From Guptibacillus hwajinpoensis (GTDB taxonomy: Bacteria > Bacillota > Bacilli > Bacillales > Guptibacillaceae), in the NCBI RefSeq assembly GCF_020171785.1, contig NZ_JAIVAE010000006.1, positions 1-64,000 of the forward strand: a DNA stretch of 64,000 bases. Reading direction: 5' to 3'. A program made the position numbers and the translations under genes. Below, one piece after another: positions 59,377-64,000 of this stretch. The notes beneath the pieces were generated by a model. That model saw only the letters and a list, made by a program, of their open reading frames with translations, searched no databases and was not told the DNA's origin. Numbering within the stretch: position 1 is the stretch's first letter; the number at the start of each line of letters is the position of its first letter.

Positions 59377-59934
59377 ATGGCCGGGAAACGATTTAAACCG
59401 GGAAAGGCGGATCGACTTCTTGATCCGAAGCGAAAGGAAATCATTTCACCTGAACAAGTTATAGCTCATCTTGAAGTAACGACGACCGATTATGTAGCTG
59501 ATTTTGGTGCGGGGAATGGGTATTTCACCTTACCTCTAGCGGAAGTGGCTGAAAAGGTCTATGCGGTTGATATTGAGAAGCAGATGTTAGATCTTCTTAA
59601 AAAACGTGCGATAGAAGTGGAGAATATCGATTACATTGTCAGTAGTCTTGAACAAATTAACCTGGCTGATCAAGTAGCGGATAAAGCTGTTGCTGCTTTT
59701 GTTATTCATGAAGTACCTGATCTCAAGAAAGCTTTTCAAGAATTTAAGCGAATTGTTAAGGCGGGTAACAAAATACTCGTGCTCGAATGGGAAGCTATTG
59801 AAATGGAAATGGGTCCTCCCCTTCATGAGCGAATTTCTTCACAGAAGATGAAGGAGATTTTTGAAGAAAATGGTCTTAAGCCAGAGGTGCATCATTTTCA
59901 TGAGGCTGTTTATGGGGTAACGGCGGTAGTGTAG
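59377..59934 (+). CDS. Class I SAM-dependent methyltransferase
   Basis: 185 residues. Motif I is VADFGAGNGYFTLPLAEVA, followed by the acidic VYAVDIEKQML and AFVIHEVPDLKKAF. The N-terminal KRFKPGKADRLLDPKR is seen in a Bacillus group of arsenite/UbiE-like methyltransferases. The substrate is not predictable. CTAAGGAGG precedes the ATG. A family B palindrome lies just downstream. Confidence 0.85.
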   Translation: MAGKRFKPGKADRLLDPKRKEIISPEQVIAHLEVTTTDYVADFGAGNGYFTLPLAEVAEKVYAVDIEKQMLDLLKKRAIEVENIDYIVSSLEQINLADQVADKAVAAFVIHEVPDLKKAFQEFKRIVKAGNKILVLEWEAIEMEMGPPLHERISSQKMKEIFEENGLKPEVHHFHEAVYGVTAVV

Positions 59935-59944
59935 TGGATTGAGA

Positions 59945-59999
59945 TGGGGGTCTTTGAGGGGGTCAGGTTCGAACCTGACCCCCTTCAAAGACAATTGTC
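59945..59999. repeat. Family B palindrome, extended copy
   Basis: TCTTTGA before and TTCAAAGA after the GGGGGTCAGGTTC / GAACCTGACCCCC core extend the inverted repeat to about 41 bp (59951-59991). The tail AAAGACAATTGTCC completes the fullest copy in the window. Confidence 0.92.
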
Positions 60000-60070
60000 C
60001 TCCTATGAAAACACTCTATTTAATAACTATTTTATAGAGGTGAAGTTTTGGGTGTGAAAGTAAACTTATC

Positions 60071-60084
60071 AGTAAATATTTACT
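60071..60084. promoter_or_regulatory. Palindromic operator at the first binding-protein promoter
   Basis: AGTAAATATTTACT is a perfect 14-bp palindrome ending on the first base of the -35. The same element, with one change, precedes the second copy of the gene. Confidence 0.65.
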
Positions 60085-60112
60085 TGACTATTAGGCCTTT
60101 GTACCTTAATCT
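60084..60112 (+). promoter_or_regulatory. Promoter of the first sugar-binding protein gene
   Basis: TTGACT and TAATCT with a 17-base spacer. It aligns base for base with the promoter at 61612, which supports the weak -10. Confidence 0.6.
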
Positions 60113-60119
60113 AAAAACA

Positions 60120-60133
60120 TGAATACGCTTTCA
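60120..60133. promoter_or_regulatory. CcpA cre site
   Basis: TGAATACGCTTTCA matches the TGWAARCGYTWNCW consensus at 13 of 14 positions, just after the predicted transcription start, a repressing position. Confidence 0.7.
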
Positions 60134-60178
60134 TTTTCTTTTTCAGTATTGTTTAGTAAACAAACAGGAGGGGTTAAG

Positions 60179-61468
60179 GTGAGAAAGGTAATGGGTCGAG
60201 TAAGTATTTTATTGATTCTTATGTTGGTTCTCGGTGCTTGTTCTAGTAACAATAGCTCGAGTGAAGGATCAGGTGATGGAGAGAGTAGTGGAAAGAAAGT
60301 TACGGCATGGGCATGGAACATTAACGTTCCAGTTCTTGAAGAAGCGGCTGAGAAGTTTAAAGAAGAAAACCCGGATTTTGAGTTAGAAGTAGTGGAACTT
60401 GGTCGTGAAGACGTTTACTCGAAGTTAACGACTGGTCTCCAAGCTGGAGGAAAAGGATTGCCAGATATCGTTCTTGTAGAGGATGATCGGATCCAGGGAT
60501 ATATGGAAACATTCCCTGATGCATTTGTAAATGTATCGGATAAGGGATTTGATGAGAGCAAAGAGAGCTTTCCTACTTATAAAACAGATCTTCTGTCAAA
60601 AGACGGAGCGATGTATGGTTTCCCGTTTGACGGTGGGCCAACAGGCGTTTTTTACCGCACTGATTATTTTGAAGAAGCTGGAGTGAATCCTGACGATATT
60701 CAAACGTGGGATGACTTTATTGATGCTGGTAAAAAAATCAAAGAAGCGACTGGAAAAGCGATGCTTGGACTTGATTTGAATGGTGATGACGGTCTTTATC
60801 GTATGATGATGACGCAACAAGGCACGTTCTATTTTGATGATGAAAAGAATGTGAACTTTACTTCTGAAGAATCAAAAATGGCCGCAGAGAAAGTGAAAAT
60901 GATGAAAGAAGAAGGCCTGGTGAAAGATACAGTAGGCTGGGATGCCTGGATTAGTGCGATGGCTCAAGGCGAAGTAGCAACTGCTCCATCTGGCGCATGG
61001 TTAAGTGGATCGATTACACAACAGGCGAAAGATACAGAAGGCAACTGGGGTGTGTTCAAGCTTCCTGCTTTTGAAGAAAGCGGAAACCGCGCAGCCAACC
61101 TTGGTGGAAGTAACTATGTGATTACAAGTGCAAGTGAAAACCAGGACATGGCTTATGACTTCATGGAATTCTTTACGACTAGTGAAGGTGTTCAGTTAAC
61201 GGCGATGGACAACGGTTTGTTCCCAACGCTGAACACGATTTATGAAAGTGAAGCTTTCACGAAAGATGTGGCGTTCTTTAGCAACCAGCCGATTTGGGAG
61301 CTATTTGCGAGTGAAATGAATGATATTCCATCTGTGAACTTTACTGGTAACTATGCAATTGCAAGCGATGAGTCCATTAAAGCGCAATCTGAAGTGATGA
61401 ACGATAAGAAATCGATTGAAGAAGCGTATAAAGCAGCGGAAGATCGATTGAAGAATCGCATTCAATAA
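60179..61468 (+). CDS. Sugar ABC transporter substrate-binding lipoprotein (copy 1)
   Basis: About 429 residues from GTG 60179, with AGGAGGGG upstream; an ATG at 60119 would place the cre site inside the gene. Lipobox LGAC, then a Ser/Gly linker and a family 1 solute-binding domain. It is highly similar to the protein encoded directly downstream, with long identical stretches such as GLQAGGKGLPDIVLVEDDR and KDGAMYGFPFDGGPTGVFYR. The ligand is probably an oligosaccharide under carbon catabolite control. Confidence 0.88.
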   Translation: MRKVMGRVSILLILMLVLGACSSNNSSSEGSGDGESSGKKVTAWAWNINVPVLEEAAEKFKEENPDFELEVVELGREDVYSKLTTGLQAGGKGLPDIVLVEDDRIQGYMETFPDAFVNVSDKGFDESKESFPTYKTDLLSKDGAMYGFPFDGGPTGVFYRTDYFEEAGVNPDDIQTWDDFIDAGKKIKEATGKAMLGLDLNGDDGLYRMMMTQQGTFYFDDEKNVNFTSEESKMAAEKVKMMKEEGLVKDTVGWDAWISAMAQGEVATAPSGAWLSGSITQQAKDTEGNWGVFKLPAFEESGNRAANLGGSNYVITSASENQDMAYDFMEFFTTSEGVQLTAMDNGLFPTLNTIYESEAFTKDVAFFSNQPIWELFASEMNDIPSVNFTGNYAIASDESIKAQSEVMNDKKSIEEAYKAAEDRLKNRIQ

Positions 61469-61473
61469 TGGTG

Positions 61474-61500
61474 CGGGGGTCAGGTTCGAACCAGACCCCC
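61474..61500. repeat. Family B palindrome
   Basis: GGGGGTCAGGTTC meets GAACCAGACCCCC (one change), followed by CATAAAGACAA. It lies between the tandem binding-protein genes. Confidence 0.9.
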
Positions 61501-61517
61501 CATAAAGACAAAAGAGA

Positions 61518-61553
61518 GAAAGTGTCCGTCACAGATGGACACTTTCTTCTTTG
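61518..61553 (+). terminator. Terminator of binding-protein copy 1
   Basis: GAAAGTGTCC pairs with GGACACTTTC, loop GTCACAGAT, then TTCTTTG. Confidence 0.8.
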
Positions 61554-61598
61554 TATAAACCACCATTAACTGGTAAGTAAATAAACTAGTAAACTTTT

Positions 61599-61612
61599 AG
61601 TAAACATTTACT
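61599..61612. promoter_or_regulatory. Palindromic operator at the second binding-protein promoter
   Basis: AGTAAACATTTACT, one base from the perfect palindrome at 60071, ends on the -35. Related AGTAAA half-sites lie at 61576 and 61588. Confidence 0.6.
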
Positions 61613-61640
61613 TGACTCTGTTTACTACATCGACTATTCT
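61612..61640 (+). promoter_or_regulatory. Promoter of the second sugar-binding protein and permeases
   Basis: TTGACT and TATTCT with a 17-base spacer. Confidence 0.75.
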
Positions 61641-61646
61641 AATAAG

Positions 61647-61660
61647 TGTAGACGCTTTCA
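61647..61660. promoter_or_regulatory. CcpA cre site
   Basis: TGTAGACGCTTTCA matches the cre consensus at 13 of 14 positions, at the expected transcription start. Confidence 0.72.
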
Positions 61661-61705
61661 TTATGAATTTTGAAAGTTTTCAGTAATTAATTGGAGGGGT
61701 AGTCG

Positions 61706-62986
61706 ATGAAGAAGGTAACGGGTCTAGTTAGTATAAGTATGATGCTTGTGTTAAGTCTGTTTCTTGCGGCGTGTGGGAATGGCGGAAGCGAGGACGAAGG
61801 TTCAGGTGATAGCAATAAAGTAACAGCCTGGGCTTGGAATATTAACGTACCGGTGCTTGAAAAAGCAGCCGAGAAATTTAAAGAAGAAAATCCGGATTTT
61901 GAACTTGAAGTTGTTGAAATGGGTACTGATGATGTTTACTCGAAACTGACAACGGGTCTTCAAGCAGGAGGTAAAGGTTTACCCGATATCGTTCTTGTCG
62001 AAGATGATCGCGTTCAAGGGTATATGAGTGCTTTTCCGGACGCTTTTGTAAACGTTTCCGATAAAGGCTTTGATGAAATGAAGGATAGCTTCCCTTCTTA
62101 TAAAACTGAGCTTGTTTCAAAAGATGGCGCAATGTACGGCTTCCCGTTTGACGGTGGACCAACTGGCGTATTCTACCGCACTGATATTTTTGAAGAAGCT
62201 GGCGTAAATGCAGAAGATATCAAGACGTGGGATGACTATATTGAAGCAGGTAAAACGATTAAAGAAAAAACAGATAAAGCGATGATCGGTTTGGATCTTA
62301 ATGGCGATGACGGTCTTTACCGCATGATGCTCAATCAGCAGGGAACATTCTACTTTGATGATGAGAAGAACGTAGCGCTTACTTCTGAAGAATCAAAGAA
62401 GGCAATGAAAGTCCAACAGACGCTTAATGAAGAAGGTCTTGTCAAAGAAACAGTTGGTTGGGACGCATGGATCAGTGCAATGACAAGCGGCGATGTGGCT
62501 ACTGCTCCATCTGGTGCATGGTTATACGGTTCCATTACACAACAGGGCAAAGATACATCAGGTAATTGGGGATTAATTGAACTTCCGGCATTTGAAGAGG
62601 GCGGAAATCGTGCATCGAACCTTGGTGGAAGTAACTACATGATTCCAAGTGCAAGTAACAATGCGGATCTAGCTTATGACTTTATGGAATTCTTCTCAAC
62701 AAATAAAGATGTTCAATTATCAGCAATGGAAGGCGGCCTGTTCCCTTCATTGAACACAATCTACGATAACGAAGCATTTACAAAAGAAGTTGAGTTCTTT
62801 AGCAATCAGCCAATCTGGAGTCTACTTGCTGACGAAATGGATAGCATTCCTGCTGTTAACTACACAGGAGACTATGCTGTAGCAAAAGATGAAGCTGTGA
62901 AAGCACAGTCTGAAATCGCAAATGGCAAAGGCATTGAAGAAGCGTTAAAAGCATCAGAAGATCGTTTGAAAAACCGTATTCAATAA
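61706..62986 (+). CDS. Sugar ABC transporter substrate-binding lipoprotein (copy 2)
   Basis: 426 residues, with lipobox LAAC, then the same family 1 domain as copy 1. The two proteins share most positions; differences cluster in the linker, around residues 225-250 and near the C-terminus. TTGGAGGGG precedes the ATG. It leads into two permease genes, so it is the copy in the transporter operon. The pair may widen ligand range or raise expression. Confidence 0.9.
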   Translation: MKKVTGLVSISMMLVLSLFLAACGNGGSEDEGSGDSNKVTAWAWNINVPVLEKAAEKFKEENPDFELEVVEMGTDDVYSKLTTGLQAGGKGLPDIVLVEDDRVQGYMSAFPDAFVNVSDKGFDEMKDSFPSYKTELVSKDGAMYGFPFDGGPTGVFYRTDIFEEAGVNAEDIKTWDDYIEAGKTIKEKTDKAMIGLDLNGDDGLYRMMLNQQGTFYFDDEKNVALTSEESKKAMKVQQTLNEEGLVKETVGWDAWISAMTSGDVATAPSGAWLYGSITQQGKDTSGNWGLIELPAFEEGGNRASNLGGSNYMIPSASNNADLAYDFMEFFSTNKDVQLSAMEGGLFPSLNTIYDNEAFTKEVEFFSNQPIWSLLADEMDSIPAVNYTGDYAVAKDEAVKAQSEIANGKGIEEALKASEDRLKNRIQ

Positions 62987-63047
62987 GCTACAGAAATCAT
63001 CAGGGGTTGATTCATTTCAACCCCTATCATGCTAAGGTGGGATATTC

Positions 63048-63899
63048 ATGAATCGAGCGAAACGTTTTCCATATTTATTCGCAGCTCCGGCCATTCTGCT
63101 TTTCCTAGCATTTACCGTCTATCCGATTATCGCGTCCTTCGTTCTTAGTTTTCAGGAACGAGTGGGTGGAGAATACGTTTTTGCAGGATTAAAAAACTAT
63201 ACGCGTCTCTGGAACGATGATATTTTCTGGACGGCGATGCAGAACACATTCATTATCTTTGTTGTTCAAGTCCCAGTTATGATCATTCTTGCAATGGTAC
63301 TAGCCAATGTATTGAACAACCAGCTGTTAAAGCTAAAAGGATTTTTCCGCGTTTCCTTCTTTCTACCGGCTGTCACGTCGCTTGTAGCCTACTCGATCTT
63401 GTTTTCGATCATGCTTCAAGAAGAGGGAATTATTAACACGGCATTAAGCTACATTGGAATCACTGCGATTCCTTGGTTGTCTGACCCATTTTGGGCGAAA
63501 GCTTCGATCATTATCGCCATGACTTGGAGGTGGACGGGATATAACATGGTTATTTTCCTTGCTGCGCTTCAGAACATTCCAGAAGATTTATACGAAGCGG
63601 CTTCTCTAGATGGCGCGAATAAGTTTAAGCAATTTTTCTATATTACCGTTCCACAACTAAAACCCGTTATTCTTTTTGCCGGTATCCTATCCACAATTGG
63701 AACGCTTCAGCTTTTCGATGAACCGTTCAACTTAACTGGTGGTGGACCAGCAGATTCAACGATGACCCTTGGACTTTATATTTATCAAAGTGGATTCGAA
63801 TACTTTGACTTTGGCTATGCTTCCGCCATTGCATACGCGGTTGTGGTCATGGTAGGTATTCTCTCCATTATCCAATTCAAGATAGCAGGTGATGAATAA
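63048..63899 (+). CDS. Sugar ABC transporter permease (MalF type)
   Basis: 283 residues, six membrane segments, with the EAA loop EAASLDGANKFKQFFYITVPQL. It has the same fold as the permease at 31478 but is clearly distinct. Its stop overlaps the ATG of the next permease by one base. As in the mur cluster, no ATPase gene is seen. Confidence 0.88.
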   Translation: MNRAKRFPYLFAAPAILLFLAFTVYPIIASFVLSFQERVGGEYVFAGLKNYTRLWNDDIFWTAMQNTFIIFVVQVPVMIILAMVLANVLNNQLLKLKGFFRVSFFLPAVTSLVAYSILFSIMLQEEGIINTALSYIGITAIPWLSDPFWAKASIIIAMTWRWTGYNMVIFLAALQNIPEDLYEAASLDGANKFKQFFYITVPQLKPVILFAGILSTIGTLQLFDEPFNLTGGGPADSTMTLGLYIYQSGFEYFDFGYASAIAYAVVVMVGILSIIQFKIAGDE

Positions 63900-64000
63900 T
63901 GGCTAAGAACCTAGAGGTAATTGAACAGTCGACAAATAAACTCACCCTTGCTGAAAGGCAACAAAAGAAACCGAAGAAAAAGAAGAATAAGTTAAAAGCT
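63899..64000 (+). CDS. Sugar ABC transporter permease (MalG type), partial
   Basis: ATG 63899 overlaps the previous stop (TAATG). The 34 visible codons give a polar, Lys-rich N-terminus (QQKKPKKKKNKLK), common before the first membrane helix of MalG-type permeases. The rest lies outside the window; the family is inferred from position. Confidence 0.65.
   Translation, partial: MAKNLEVIEQSTNKLTLAERQQKKPKKKKNKLKA

Noticed and set aside
19142-61500. Family B palindromes as Rho-independent terminators
   Set aside because: Stems are strong but none is followed by a T tract, and several genes have a separate terminator nearby (for example 59268 and 61518).

Overview
The window is low-GC Firmicutes DNA, most likely from a Bacillaceae organism of the marine or soda-habitat type. 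Supporting signs are strong AGGAGG-like ribosome binding sites with many TTG/GTG starts, a SAM-I (S-box) riboswitch, tagD/tagF/tagG/tagH-like wall teichoic acid genes, TcyP, a CcpA-type cre pair, a BH0509-like small protein and a Bacillus-style type I toxin. I cannot name the genus from sequence alone. No rRNA, tRNA, CRISPR array or complete insertion sequence was seen.

Layout. 0-19 kb is mixed housekeeping: an MgtC-like membrane protein, a polysaccharide deacetylase with a glycosyltransferase, a PanF-type symporter with its small partner, a secreted M28 peptidase, a 30-codon holin-like toxin with a probable antisense RNA, an amidohydrolase/carbamoylase operon with its own Na+ symporter, a REP-associated tyrosine transposase (RAYT), an ankyrin lipoprotein, a GDPD, a histidinol-phosphatase and a nucleoside hydrolase. 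19.5-35.1 kb is a peptidoglycan-salvage island. It has secreted AmiE-like, NagZ and NamZ enzymes, then a ten-gene run: murP, mupG, murQ, murR, a cytoplasmic AmiE-like paralogue, a sugar ABC transporter lacking an ATPase, a MurK/BadF-type kinase and a second murQ. 35-46 kb has a small BH0509-like gene, an S9 peptidase, a SAM-riboswitch operon (metQ-metN-metI plus an FMN 2-hydroxyacid oxidase and an HcxA-like dehydrogenase), a two-ORF micro-operon on the minus strand and tcyP. 46-59 kb holds a LuxR-type ATPase regulator, gtaB, a variant teichoic acid cluster and galE. 59-64 kb has a methyltransferase and a sugar ABC transporter whose binding-protein gene, promoter, operator and cre are tandemly duplicated; the last permease runs off the window.

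Two families of short palindromic repeats are scattered over the whole window. Family A has the core GTGCCTGTCACCACCCG and ends in TTTGTCGAA (ten copies). Family B is a near-perfect palindrome starting GGGGGTCAGG (six copies). One A copy lies just upstream of the RAYT gene, as expected for a REP/RAYT system. Copies also lie inside one coding sequence and supply the C-terminal codons and stop of two others.

How the genes work together: the salvage island can be read as two routes to MurNAc-6-phosphate. One is a PTS route (MurP, MupG, MurQ1) fed by secreted hydrolases. The other is an ABC-transporter route (binding protein, two permeases, intracellular amidase, kinase, MurQ2). The S-box operon links methionine uptake to interconversion of 2-hydroxy and 2-oxo acids, which would suit use of the methionine hydroxy analogue. 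Both proposals are inferences from gene content and order.
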